Shown: positions 24,760-32,944 of the stretch, in pieces
Position numbering within the stretch: the first letter of the stretch is position 1
Layout of the letters: each line of letters starts with the position of its first letter
Assembly: GCF_015776785.2 (NCBI RefSeq)
Contig: NZ_LFMD02000002.1
Location: 380,305 to 428,114 of the forward strand
Source: Kitasatospora sp. SUK 42
GTDB taxonomy: Bacteria; Actinomycetota; Actinomycetes; Streptomycetales; Streptomycetaceae
Length of the DNA: 47,810 nt
Direction of reading: 5' to 3'
Made by a program: the position numbers and the translations under genes
The notes under the pieces: generated by a model
What the model was told of the DNA's origin: nothing
The model's database searches: none
Seen by the model: only the letters and a program-made list of their open reading frames with translations

Positions 24760-25320
24760 GTGTTTTCCGTACCCCTCACCGAGAACGCCGACCTGCGCCC
24801 GCTGGAGCCGTGGCAGGCCCCCGAGTTCCTGGCGCACCTCGACCGCGCCCGCGCCCACACCGACCCGTGGATCCCGTGGGCCACCTTCTCCACCGACCTG
24901 GACTCGGCCCGCGCCACCCTGCAGCGCTACGCCGAGGGCCAGGCCGCCGACGAGCGCCGGATCTACGGCATCTGGCGGGACGGCACGCTGGTCGGCGGCG
25001 TCATGTTCGTGCACTTCAGCACCAAGACCGGCAACTGCGAGATCGGCGCCTGGACGGAGCCGGCCGGTGAGGGCGGCGGGCTGATCACCACCGCCGTCCG
25101 GCAGCTGCTCGACTACGCCTTCGTCACCCGCGGCCTGCACCGCGCCGAGTGGTGGTGCTCCTCCGTCAACGACCGCAGCCGGGCGGTGGCCAAGCGGGTC
25201 GGCATGACGCTGGACGGCACCCTGCGCGAGTGGTTCCTGTACAACGGGGTCCGCCACGACAAGGAGATCTGGGCGATCCTCGCCCCGGAGTGGGCCGCCG
25301 CCAAGGCCGACCGGGCCTGA
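24760..25320 (+). CDS. GNAT acetyltransferase, RimJ/RimL type
   Basis: 186 residues. The RimJ/RimL layout is visible: start FSVPLTENADLRPLEPWQAPEF, core strand GIWRDGTLVGGVMFVHFS, and EIGAWTEPAGEGGGLITTAVRQLLDYAF with a loosened acetyl-CoA P-loop (EGGGL). WWCSSVNDRSRAVAKRVGMTLDGTLREW completes it. Members acetylate N-terminal amines of ribosomal proteins or small amines. GTG 24760 has gaaagg 7 nt upstream; ATG 24718 also reads in frame but has no ribosome binding site and would overlap the control region. It is divergent from a TetR regulator, its likely repressor. Confidence 0.88.
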   Translation: MFSVPLTENADLRPLEPWQAPEFLAHLDRARAHTDPWIPWATFSTDLDSARATLQRYAEGQAADERRIYGIWRDGTLVGGVMFVHFSTKTGNCEIGAWTEPAGEGGGLITTAVRQLLDYAFVTRGLHRAEWWCSSVNDRSRAVAKRVGMTLDGTLREWFLYNGVRHDKEIWAILAPEWAAAKADRA

Positions 25321-25348
25321 CGCGGACCTGATCGCGCCTGACACGGTT

Positions 25349-25376
25349 CCGATCAGGCCCGACCGGGCCTGATCGG
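25349..25376 (+). terminator. Hairpin terminator after the acetyltransferase gene
   Basis: Perfect 12-bp stem ccgatcaggccc with complement and a 4-nt loop, 29 bp after the stop. No T tract. It is preceded by repeated cctga words that begin at the stop codon. Confidence 0.65.
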
Positions 25377-25388
25377 AAGGCACCGCAG

Positions 25389-25440
25389 GTGGCCCGCGGA
25401 AGACCCACGGAAGGCCCGCGGAAGGCCTCGGCAAGCCGCG
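25389..25440 (+). repeat. Degenerate 10-13 bp tandem repeats
   Basis: Units such as gcccgcggaaga, cccacggaag, gcccgcggaag and gcctcggcaag follow each other between the terminator and the enoyl-CoA hydratase gene. The rest of the gap (25441-25602) shows nothing but a ribosome binding site. Confidence 0.5.
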
Positions 25441-25602
25441 GGGCCCGGTGGCACCCCCGTCGTCCGCCGTGCCCCGCTCCCGCACCTCCGCCGCGCAGGC
25501 CGCCCGGGTCGTACGGGCCGCCCCAGGCCGCACCCGGGCCCCCGCACGCCCCGCCGGCACCGCCTGAGAGAGTGGGCGCACCACGACCGACCGGAGGTGC
25601 GC

Positions 25603-26412
25603 ATGGACCAGCCGCTGCTCACGCGGGACCGCTCCGCCCTGCCCGCCCAGGCCGACGGCCTGAACGCCCACGTCGGTACGGACGGCGTGGCGGTGCTGGA
25701 GTTCGACCGCCCGCACCGGCGCAACGCGGTGACCCTGGCCGTCTGGCAGGCGCTGCCCAAGGTCCTGCGGCAGCTCGCCGAGCAGGAGGGCGTGCGCGCC
25801 CTGCTGCTGACCGGAGCGGGGAACACCTTCAGCGCGGGCGCGGACATCGCCGAACTCGCCGAGGTGTACGGCGATCCGCAGCGTGCGGACGCCTACCACG
25901 CGATCAACGTGGCCGCCGAGGAGGCACTGGCGGCCTTCCCGCACCCGACGATCGCCGTGGTGCACGGCGCCTGCGTGGGCGGGGGCTGCCAACTGGCCGT
26001 CGCCTGCGACCTGCGCTTCGTCGCCGAGGACGCCCGGCTGGGGATCACCCCGGCCAAGCTCGGCGTGGTGTACCCGGCGGTGCCGACCCTGCGGCTGGCC
26101 CGGCTGGTCGGCCCGGCGCGGGCCAAGTACCTGCTGTTCTCCGGGGAGTTGGTGGCAGGCCGGGACGCGCTGCCGCTGGGCCTCGCGGAGCGGGTCCTGC
26201 CGGATGCCGAACTGGACGCCGCCGCGCTGGAGTTCGCCCGGCTGCTGACCACCCGCTCGACCCAGACCATCGGTGCGGTGAAGGCCGCGCTGGCCGCCCC
26301 GCCGGAGCACGCGGCCGAGGCGTTGGAACCCTGGGAGCGCCGCTCGCGGGAGGCGTCGGACGTGCACGAGGGCCTGGCCGCCTTCCTGGAGGGCCGCCCG
26401 CCGAGGTTCTGA
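25603..26412 (+). CDS. Enoyl-CoA hydratase/isomerase family protein
   Basis: 269 residues with crotonase fold markers: VAVLEFDRPHRRNAVTLAVW, oxyanion-hole segment NTFSAGADIAEL, and the second oxyanion segment GACVGGGCQLAVACDLRF. LGVVYPAVPTLRLARLVGPARAKYL follows. The two catalytic Glu of classical hydratases are not seen: Gln replaces the first in GGGCQ, and the second region reads ITPAKLGVVYP. It may therefore be an isomerase, hydrolase or other crotonase rather than a true hydratase. ATG 25603 follows ggagg by 5 nt; the in-frame GTG 25597 overlaps the ribosome binding site. Confidence 0.88.
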   Translation: MDQPLLTRDRSALPAQADGLNAHVGTDGVAVLEFDRPHRRNAVTLAVWQALPKVLRQLAEQEGVRALLLTGAGNTFSAGADIAELAEVYGDPQRADAYHAINVAAEEALAAFPHPTIAVVHGACVGGGCQLAVACDLRFVAEDARLGITPAKLGVVYPAVPTLRLARLVGPARAKYLLFSGELVAGRDALPLGLAERVLPDAELDAAALEFARLLTTRSTQTIGAVKAALAAPPEHAAEALEPWERRSREASDVHEGLAAFLEGRPPRF

Positions 26413-26424
26413 GCGACCCGTCCC

Positions 26425-26457
26425 GGAAAATATGATCACTTCTGGAAATACGATCGT
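26425..26457 (+). promoter_or_regulatory. A/T-rich direct repeats upstream of a membrane protein gene
   Basis: GGAAAATATGATCA and GGAAATACGATCGT are near copies spaced 19 bp apart. They are the only A/T-rich stretch in this region, 40-70 bp before the start codon. They could be an operator or activator site. Confidence 0.4.
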
Positions 26458-26497
26458 CCGTCAATCATCATCCGGACCCCGCCAGGAGCACTCCCCC

Positions 26498-27100
26498 ATG
26501 ACCACCGAGGCCACGGCCGCCCCCACCAGCCGGACGATCTGGGCACGCCGGGTCACCGACGGCGTGGAGCCGAAGAACGTCATCATCGCGGTCTGCCTGC
26601 TGATGGGCACCGTCCGCTACGGCTGGACCGGCCTCGGCTGGGCCGCCTTCGCCGCGCTGTTCGCGGCCGTCATCCCGACCCTGTTCATCCAGCGCGGCAT
26701 CCGCAGGGGCACCCTGGAGGACCGCCACGTCGGCCACCGGCAGCGCCGGCTGACCGTCATCCCGTTCATCATGGGCTCGGTGCTGATCAGCTTCGCCGTG
26801 ATGCTCTGGCTGGGCGCCCCCGGCGACCTGACCGCCATGGTGGCCGCGATGTTCGCCTCGCTGATCCCGATCCTGGTGATCACCGTCTGGTGGAAGGTCT
26901 CGGTGCACACCGCCGTCGCCAGCGGCGCGGCGGTGTGCCTGGGCATCGCGCTCGGCCCGCTGTGGCTGCTGCTCTACCCGCTGGTCGTGCTGATCGGCTG
27001 GTCCCGGGTGGTGCTGCGGGACCACACCACCGCGCAGACCGTCGTCGGCGCGGTGGTGGGCGCGCTCACCGCCGGGCTCACCTTCTGGGCGGCCCGGTGA
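26498..27100 (+). CDS. PAP2-like integral membrane protein
   Basis: 200 residues with about five membrane helices (GWAAFAALFAAVIPTLFI, LTVIPFIMGSVLISFAVMLW, MVAAMFASLIPILVITVWW, AAVCLGIALGPLWLLLYPLVVL and VVGAVVGALTAGLTFW). The PAP2 phosphatase motifs are partly visible: KVSVHTAVASGAA in place of PSGHT, and SRVVLRDHTTAQTVVGAVVG for the SR..H...VxxG motif. The lipid-phosphatase role is inferred and activity is uncertain, since the first motif is degenerate. ATG 26498 has aggag 9 nt upstream. It is convergent with the acyl-CoA dehydrogenase gene, 18 bp apart. Confidence 0.7.
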   Translation: MTTEATAAPTSRTIWARRVTDGVEPKNVIIAVCLLMGTVRYGWTGLGWAAFAALFAAVIPTLFIQRGIRRGTLEDRHVGHRQRRLTVIPFIMGSVLISFAVMLWLGAPGDLTAMVAAMFASLIPILVITVWWKVSVHTAVASGAAVCLGIALGPLWLLLYPLVVLIGWSRVVLRDHTTAQTVVGAVVGALTAGLTFWAAR

Positions 27101-27118
27101 CCGCCGAGCGGTGGGCGG

Positions 27119-28345
27119 TTAGCGGATCGGCATCCCCGAGATCGCCCGGGCGATGACCAACCGCTGGATCTCGCTGGTCCCCTCGAAGATCGAGTAGATC
27201 GCACTGTCCCGGTGCATCCGCTCCACCGGGTACTCCCGGGTGAAGCCGTTGCCACCGAGGATCTGCATCGCCTGCGCGGTGACGAACTTGGCCGTCTCGC
27301 CCGCGTACAGCTTGGACATCGAGCCCTCGGCGGCGGTGAACGGCTGGTTGTTGACCGCCATCCAGGACGCCCGCCACACCAGCAGCCGGGCCGCGTCGAT
27401 CCGGGTCTTCATGTCGGCGAGCTGGAACGCCACGCCCTGGTTGTCGATGATCGGACGGCCGAACTGCTCGCGGGTCCTCGCGTAGTCCAGCGCCACCTCG
27501 TACGCGGCCCGGGCGATGCCGATCGCCTGCGCGCCGACGGCCGGGCGGGAGGCCTCGAAGGTGGCCATCGCCGCGTTGCCCCTGCCGCCCGGGCGCTTGA
27601 CGCCCTCGCGGGCCCGGGCCAGCCGCTCGTCCAGCTTCTCCCTGCCGCCGAGCAGGCAGCTGCCCGGCACCCGGACGCCGTCCAGCACCACCTCGGCGGT
27701 GTGCGAGGCGCGGATGCCGTGCTTCTTGAACTTCTGGCCCTGGCTCAGCCCCGGGGTGCCCGGCGGGACGACGAAGGAGGCCTGGCCCTTGGCGCCGAGC
27801 TCCGGGTCGACGGTGGCGACCACGACGTGGACGGCGGCGATCCCACCGTTGGTGGCCCAGGTCTTGGTGCCGTTCAGCACCCACTCGTCCTTGGCCTCGT
27901 CGTACACCGCCCGGGTGCGCAGCGCCGAGACGTCGGAGCCGGCGTCCGGCTCGGAGGAGCAGAAGGCGGCCACCTTGACGTCGTCCGGGGTGCCGAACAT
28001 CTGCGGGGTCCAGGTGCCGATCTGCTCGTCGGTGCCGTTGGCGAGCACCGCGACGGCGGCCAGCGTGGTGCCGACGATGGACAGCCCGATGCCCGCGTCG
28101 CCCCAGAACAGCTCCTCCATGGCGATCGGGATCCCGACGCCGGAGGGGTCGAAGTACTGCTGGGCGTAGAAGTCCAGCGAGTAGACGCCCAGCTTGGCGG
28201 CCTCCTGGATGATCGGCCAGGGGGTCTCCTCGCGCTCGTCCCACTCGGCCGCGGCGGGGCGGATCACGTCGGCGGCGAAGCCGTGCAGCCAGTCGCGTAC
28301 GGCGAGCTGGTCCGCGCCCGGGTCCAGCGAGAACGTGCTGCTCAT
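27119..28345 (-). CDS. Acyl-CoA dehydrogenase
   Basis: 408 residues, with the standard three-part fold. The N-terminal helical domain has YSLDFYAQQYFDPSGVGIPI and the FAD-binding middle CSSEPDAGSDVSAL and TWATNGGIAAVHVV. The C-terminal domain has REQFGRPIIDNQGVAFQLAD and QILGGNGFTREYPVER, and IFEGTSEIQRLVIAR supplies the catalytic Glu. It oxidises acyl-CoA to enoyl-CoA with electrons passed to ETF. It resembles the glutaryl-CoA or branched-chain type more than long-chain enzymes, but substrate is uncertain. ATG 28345 follows ggagg. It is divergent from a TetR regulator with a clear operator between. Confidence 0.93.
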   Translation of the reverse strand: MSSTFSLDPGADQLAVRDWLHGFAADVIRPAAAEWDEREETPWPIIQEAAKLGVYSLDFYAQQYFDPSGVGIPIAMEELFWGDAGIGLSIVGTTLAAVAVLANGTDEQIGTWTPQMFGTPDDVKVAAFCSSEPDAGSDVSALRTRAVYDEAKDEWVLNGTKTWATNGGIAAVHVVVATVDPELGAKGQASFVVPPGTPGLSQGQKFKKHGIRASHTAEVVLDGVRVPGSCLLGGREKLDERLARAREGVKRPGGRGNAAMATFEASRPAVGAQAIGIARAAYEVALDYARTREQFGRPIIDNQGVAFQLADMKTRIDAARLLVWRASWMAVNNQPFTAAEGSMSKLYAGETAKFVTAQAMQILGGNGFTREYPVERMHRDSAIYSIFEGTSEIQRLVIARAISGMPIR

Positions 28346-28384
28346 GGTGCTTGCCTCCGAAGAAGGTGTGCGGCCGACCAGGGT

Positions 28385-28430
28385 GTTACCTCCGGTAACA
28401 TGCCCGGAGTCTGCTACTGATTGGTAACCG
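28385..28430. promoter_or_regulatory. TetR-type operator between acyl-CoA dehydrogenase and regulator
   Basis: TGTTACCTCCGGTAACA (28385-28401) is a perfect palindrome about a TCC centre. A further half-site GGTAACC lies at 28424-28430. Both sit between the divergent starts (28345 and 28472), so binding would cover both promoters. Confidence 0.8.
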
Positions 28431-28471
28431 GTGTCAACGCCCACGCCACCCCAGCACCCGAGGAGCAGCGC

Positions 28472-29116
28472 ATGTCCCGAGAGCCCCGCCGCGAGCAACT
28501 GCTCAACGCCGCCGACCGGGTCATCCAGCGCGACGGGCCGGGCGCCAGCATGAACGCCATCGCCGCCGAGGCCGGCATCACCAAGCCGATCCTCTACCGG
28601 CACTTCGGCGACCGGAACGGCCTGATCGGCGCCCTCACCGAGCGCCACACCAGCGGCCTGCTGGCCGCCATCCGGGCCGCCCTGGCCGAACCGCTGGAGC
28701 GCCGCGACCGGGTCGAGCACGTGCTGGACACCTACCTCGCCGGGATCGAGGCCCGCCCGCAGGTCTACCGGCTGCTCACCCACCCCGACCCGGGCGACCC
28801 GAGCGGCGCCGGCAGGGCCCTCGCCCCGGCACTGCGGCAGATCGCCGAGGAGATCACCCGGGCCGTCCAGAGCCAGGTCGACCTCGGCGCCGACCGCGAC
28901 CTGCTCGCCGAGGCCTGGGGCCGGGGCATCACCGGCATGGTGCTGGCCGCCGGGGACTGGTGGCTGGAGACCAGACCCTGCTCCCGCACCCGCATGGTGC
29001 AGGCGCTGGCCGACCTGCTCTGGGGGCGTCTGGCCGCCGCCGCGGACCTGCCCACCGCCGTCCTGCCGACCGCCCCGGCCACCACCGCCGAGCCGTCGGG
29101 CCCGGAGGCGGACTGA
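28472..29116 (+). CDS. TetR-family transcriptional regulator
   Basis: 214 residues. HTH region: REQLLNAADRVIQRDGPGAS, MNAIAAEAGITKPILYRHFG, DRNGLIGAL. The ligand domain includes VLDTYLAGIEARPQVYRLL and GRGITGMVLAAGDWWLE. The pattern resembles regulators of fatty acid or acyl-CoA metabolism, and the divergent neighbour is an acyl-CoA dehydrogenase. ATG 28472 follows gaggag. The last codons with the stop form half of a 13-bp direct repeat. Confidence 0.9.
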   Translation: MSREPRREQLLNAADRVIQRDGPGASMNAIAAEAGITKPILYRHFGDRNGLIGALTERHTSGLLAAIRAALAEPLERRDRVEHVLDTYLAGIEARPQVYRLLTHPDPGDPSGAGRALAPALRQIAEEITRAVQSQVDLGADRDLLAEAWGRGITGMVLAAGDWWLETRPCSRTRMVQALADLLWGRLAAAADLPTAVLPTAPATTAEPSGPEAD

Positions 29117-29130
29117 CCCCGGAGGCGGAC
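29101..29130 (+). repeat. Perfect 13-bp direct repeat flanking a stop codon
   Basis: cccggaggcggac occurs at 29101-29113 and 29118-29130. The TGA stop of the TetR gene (29114-29116) lies between the copies. Confidence 0.8.
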
Positions 29131-29177
29131 CGGGCCCTGCCCGGCTCCCACCCCGAACTCCCCCTGTACGCACGACC

Positions 29178-29222
29178 TTGCGCGCACGACCCTTGCGCGC
29201 ACAGCTCTTGCGCGCACGACCC
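29178..29222 (+). repeat. Three 15-bp tandem units upstream of the GH5 gene
   Basis: ttgcgcgcacgaccc (29178-29192), ttgcgcgcacagctc and ttgcgcgcacgaccc (29208-29222) are in exact register; the first and third are identical. A partial unit precedes them. They lie 64 bp before the GH5 start. Confidence 0.8.
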
Positions 29223-29285
29223 TTGTGCCGCGCCCGGCGCCGCAGGCATCATCGGGGCCCCCACCCCCCGCCGTGCGAGGTCCCG

Positions 29286-30764
29286 ATGCGCCTGCGCCGC
29301 ACCGCCGCCGCCCTGCTGCTCGCCGCCACCGCCACGCTCACCACCACCCCGGCCGCGGCCCACGGCGGGCGGCAGGACGGCCGGGCGCACTTCCCCACCG
29401 GCACGGCCACCGCCCCGGACGGCCGCACCGCCCTCACCGACGCCCGGGGCCGCCACCTCCAACTGCGCGGCTTCAACCTCGACAAGTACGCCGAGGCCAC
29501 CGAGGCCGACCTCAAGTCCCTCGCCGCCCAGGGCTTCACCCTCATCCGGCTGCCGATCTCCTGGACCAGGCTGGAGCCCGAGCGCGGCCGCCTCGACCCG
29601 GCCGAACTGCACCGGCTACAGCAACTGCTCGGCTGGGCCGACCACTTGGGCCTCCTCGTGCTGGTCGACTTCCACCAGGACGTCTACGGGCCGAAGTTCA
29701 CCGGCGGAACGAACGGCATCCCCGGCTGGGCCACCCGGGACGACGGCCTGCCCTTCACCCCCGACCCTGCCGACTGGTTCGCCGGCTACTTCCAGCCCGC
29801 CGTCCAGGCCGCCTTCCGCCACCTCTACGACGACCCCGACCTGCGCGCCTGGCAGGCCGACTTCTACACCCGGCTCGCCCGCGAACTGCGCGGCCACCGC
29901 TCACTGTTGGGCTACGACCTGTTCAACGAGCCGTTCGGCCCGGTGGACGGCGACCCGAGCGACCCGGCCGTGCTCGCCGCTGCCTCCGCCGCCCTGGAGC
30001 AGGGCCGGCTCGCCGACATGTACCGCCGCCTGATCGCCGCCGTACGCCAAGTCGACTCCCGTGCCTGGCTGTTCGTCGAACCGACCGTCCTGGTCGGCCA
30101 GGGCGTGCCCACCCGGCTGCCCGGCCTCGCCGATCCGCGCCCCGGCGCACCCCGGCTCGGCTACGCCCCGCACTTCTACGACACCGCCGTGGAGAACGGC
30201 GCCGACTGGGACCCGTCCGGCGGCTTCGTGGAGCAGTACACCGCCGCGATCACCGGCTACCCCGCCGCCCACCGGCTGCCGGTCCTGGTCGGCGAGTGGG
30301 GCCCGCCGAACTCCCGCACCCCGGGCAACACCCGACTGGTCCGCCGGCAGGTCGCCGCGATGGACGGCTTCGCCGAGGGCTGGACCATGTGGTACTGGTG
30401 CCGTGGCACCGGCGGCTACTGCGCGCTCGACCCGGCCGGGCGCCCCGCCCCCGGCGACGAACCCGCCTTCGGCCCGTACCCGGTGGCCGTCGCCGGCACC
30501 GACGTCCACACGGAAGTCCGCCCGGAAGCCCCCACCGGCCCCGCCCCCGCCACCGTCCGCTGGAGTGCCGACGGCACCGGCCACGACAGCGAACTCCTCC
30601 TGCCGCCCGCCGCGTTCCCGCGCGGAGCCCGAATCGCCGTCTCCCCCGCGGACGCCCGGGTCGAGGTCGAGCAGCCCGCGGACGGACGCGCGGGAACCGT
30701 ACGGATCCGGCTCCCGCACGCCCGCCCCGGCACCCCGGTGGCGGTCACGCTCACCGCGAGGTGA
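29286..30764 (+). CDS. Secreted glycoside hydrolase family 5, endoglycoceramidase-like
   Basis: 492 residues with a signal peptide (RLRRTAAALLLAATATLTTT, cleavage near PAAAHG). The GH5 barrel covers about 45-390: LRGFNLDKYAEATEADLKSL, FTLIRLPISWTRLEPERG, LVDFHQDVYGPKF, acid/base Glu215 in YDLFNEPF and nucleophile Glu337 in VLVGEWG. A C-terminal beta-sandwich follows (about 400-492). The FHQDVYG and N-terminal RGFN motifs match endoglycoceramidases, which cut the sugar head group from glycosphingolipids, rather than cellulases. Other beta-glycoside substrates are possible. ATG 29286 fits the signal peptide; the ribosome binding site (gagg) is modest. Confidence 0.88.
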   Translation: MRLRRTAAALLLAATATLTTTPAAAHGGRQDGRAHFPTGTATAPDGRTALTDARGRHLQLRGFNLDKYAEATEADLKSLAAQGFTLIRLPISWTRLEPERGRLDPAELHRLQQLLGWADHLGLLVLVDFHQDVYGPKFTGGTNGIPGWATRDDGLPFTPDPADWFAGYFQPAVQAAFRHLYDDPDLRAWQADFYTRLARELRGHRSLLGYDLFNEPFGPVDGDPSDPAVLAAASAALEQGRLADMYRRLIAAVRQVDSRAWLFVEPTVLVGQGVPTRLPGLADPRPGAPRLGYAPHFYDTAVENGADWDPSGGFVEQYTAAITGYPAAHRLPVLVGEWGPPNSRTPGNTRLVRRQVAAMDGFAEGWTMWYWCRGTGGYCALDPAGRPAPGDEPAFGPYPVAVAGTDVHTEVRPEAPTGPAPATVRWSADGTGHDSELLLPPAAFPRGARIAVSPADARVEVEQPADGRAGTVRIRLPHARPGTPVAVTLTAR

Positions 30765-32801
30765 TCAGGCCAGCCCCCGGCGGGCCAGCAGCGGCCCGGT
30801 CTCCGGCGCCCGCCCGACCACCGCGCGGAACGACTCCAGCGGATCCCGGCTGAAGCCCCGCGCCAGCAGCTCGCGCCGGAACAGCTCGCCGCTCTCCCGC
30901 ACCGACCGCCCGTTGCCCTCGAACCACTGCACGGTGTCCGCGTCCAGCACCTCCGACCAGATGTACGCGTAGTACCCGGCGCTGTAGCCGCTGGCGAAGA
31001 CGTGCTGGAAGTACGCCGTGCGGTAGCGCGGCGGAATGGCCGGGACGAGGAGCCCGGCCTCCGCCAGCGCCCGCTCCTCGAACTCCTCGGCGTCCGCGAT
31101 CTCCCGGCCCTGCGGCACGGTGTGCCAGGCCCAGTCCAGCAGCGTCGCCGCCAGGTACTCCACCGTCCGGAAGCCCTGCCCGAAGCCCTCGGCCGCCGTC
31201 ATCCGCTCGACCAGCTCGGCCGGCAGCGGCTCCCCGGTCGCGTGGTGGCGGGCGTAGTTGGCCAGCACCTCCGGCCGGACCATCCACATCTCGTTGACCT
31301 GCGAGGGGAACTCCACGAAGTCCCGGGGCACCGAGGTGCCCGCGAACAGCGGGTACTCCACGTCCGAGAACAGCCCGTGCAGCGCGTGCCCGAACTCGTG
31401 GAAGAGCGTGCGCACCTCGTCCCAGCCCAGCAGCGCCGGCTCGCCGGGCGCCGGGCGCGGGACGTTGAGGTTGTTCAGCACCACCGGCCGCCGCCCGGTC
31501 AGCCCGGACTGGCTCACCAGCTCGTCCATCCAGGCCCCGCCGCGCTTGGACGCCCGGGCGTGGAAGTCGCCGATGAACAGGCCCAGGGAGGAGCCGTCCT
31601 CCTCGAACACCTCGAAGACCCGCGCGTCCGGGTGGTGCGCCGTCAGCTCCGGCCGCTCCGTGAAGCTCAGCCCGTACGCGAGCCCCGCCGCGAAGAACAC
31701 GCCGTCCCGCAGCACCCGCTCCAGCTCGAAGTACGGGCGCAGCACCGCCGTGTCCACCTGGTAGGAGCTCTGCCGGACCTTCTCCGAGTAGTACGCCCAG
31801 TCGTGCGCGGCGATCTCCTCGATGCCGTCCGCGGCCGCCACCTCGGCCAGCTCGGCGGCCTCCCGGCGGGCGTTGGCCACGGCCGGCTCCACCAGCCGGG
31901 CCAGCAGCCCGGACACCGCCTCCACCGTGCCGGCCGTCTCGTCCGCCACCACGTACGCGGCGTGGCTCGGGTGGCCCAGCAGCGCGGCCCGCTCGGCGCG
32001 CAGCCCGGCCGTCCGGATCGCCAGCGGGCCGTTCTCCTCGCCGCCCCGGGAGAGCGAGGCGGCCAGCAGCCGCTCGCGCACCGAGCGGTCGACGAGCTGG
32101 GCCAGCTCCGACTGGAGCGAGGTGTTCTTGAGGCTCAGCACGTACTTGCCCTCGTGGCCGAGCACCCGGGCGTTCTCCGCGGCCGCGGCGACCGCGTCCT
32201 CGGACAGCCCGGCCAGCTCCTCGGCGGAGTCCAGGACCAGCGCGGCGGAGCGGGTGGCGGCGTTCACGTTCTGCTGGAACGTGGTGGACAGCGCGGCCAG
32301 TTCGGAGTTCAGCTCGCGCAGCCGGGCCTGCTCGGCCCCGCCCAGCCGGGCGCCGGAGCGCACGAACGCGGTGTAGCGGCGCTCCAGCAGCCGCAGCGAC
32401 TCCGGGTCCAGCCCGAGACCGGCCCGGGCCTCGTACAGCGCCTCGATCCGGGCGAACAGCTCGCGGTCCAGGTGGATCGCGTCGTGGTGGGCGGCGAGCA
32501 GCGGGCTCACCTTCGCCTCCACCTCGTCCAGCAGGTCGGTGGTGTCGGAGGCGGACTGGTTGCGGAACACCGCGTCCACCCGGCCCAGCAGCTCGCCCGA
32601 GCGCTCCAGGGCCACCAGGGTGTTCTCGAAGGTCGGCGCGGAACCGGAGCCGGTGATCGCCCCGATCTCGGCCAGCTGCTCGGCCATCCCCCGCTCGTAG
32701 GCGGGCAGGTAGTGCTCCTCGCGGATCTCCGCGTAGGGCGGCAGTTCGTAGACGAGGGGGCTGGGCGTGAAGAACGGGTTCTCGGTCACCTCGCCGACCA
32801 T
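30765..32801 (-). CDS. M3-family zinc metallopeptidase (oligopeptidase A / Dcp type)
   Basis: 678 residues. The zinc site HEFGHALHGLFSD is in the C-terminal half, with the downstream Glu region and the M3 signature GRRPVVLNNLNVPRPAPGEP ahead of it. The substrate-closing motif YFQHVFASGYSAGYYAYIWS is near the C-terminus. The N-terminal half is the helical lid. It degrades short peptides in the cytosol. The ATG at 32801 (MVGEVTENPFFTPSPLV) lies 11 nt after gggga; the ATG at 32813 overlaps that tract. The stop touches the stop of the GH5 gene without any gap. Confidence 0.93.
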   Translation of the reverse strand: MVGEVTENPFFTPSPLVYELPPYAEIREEHYLPAYERGMAEQLAEIGAITGSGSAPTFENTLVALERSGELLGRVDAVFRNQSASDTTDLLDEVEAKVSPLLAAHHDAIHLDRELFARIEALYEARAGLGLDPESLRLLERRYTAFVRSGARLGGAEQARLRELNSELAALSTTFQQNVNAATRSAALVLDSAEELAGLSEDAVAAAAENARVLGHEGKYVLSLKNTSLQSELAQLVDRSVRERLLAASLSRGGEENGPLAIRTAGLRAERAALLGHPSHAAYVVADETAGTVEAVSGLLARLVEPAVANARREAAELAEVAAADGIEEIAAHDWAYYSEKVRQSSYQVDTAVLRPYFELERVLRDGVFFAAGLAYGLSFTERPELTAHHPDARVFEVFEEDGSSLGLFIGDFHARASKRGGAWMDELVSQSGLTGRRPVVLNNLNVPRPAPGEPALLGWDEVRTLFHEFGHALHGLFSDVEYPLFAGTSVPRDFVEFPSQVNEMWMVRPEVLANYARHHATGEPLPAELVERMTAAEGFGQGFRTVEYLAATLLDWAWHTVPQGREIADAEEFEERALAEAGLLVPAIPPRYRTAYFQHVFASGYSAGYYAYIWSEVLDADTVQWFEGNGRSVRESGELFRRELLARGFSRDPLESFRAVVGRAPETGPLLARRGLA

Positions 32802-32944
32802 ACGCCGTGTCATCCCCCGTGCCTACGCGGCCCCGGGCCCAATTGTCGTACCCACCGGTTAACGTCGACGGCGGACAACCGCAGGTCGCACGCCCGCACC
32901 CGCCAACCGAACACCCGACCGCCCGCCGGAGAGGAGACGCCCCC

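Noticed and set aside
29178..29222. Coding repeat belonging to an N-terminal extension of the GH5 protein
   Set aside because: The signal peptide begins at ATG 29286; residues before it are Arg-rich and incompatible with export.
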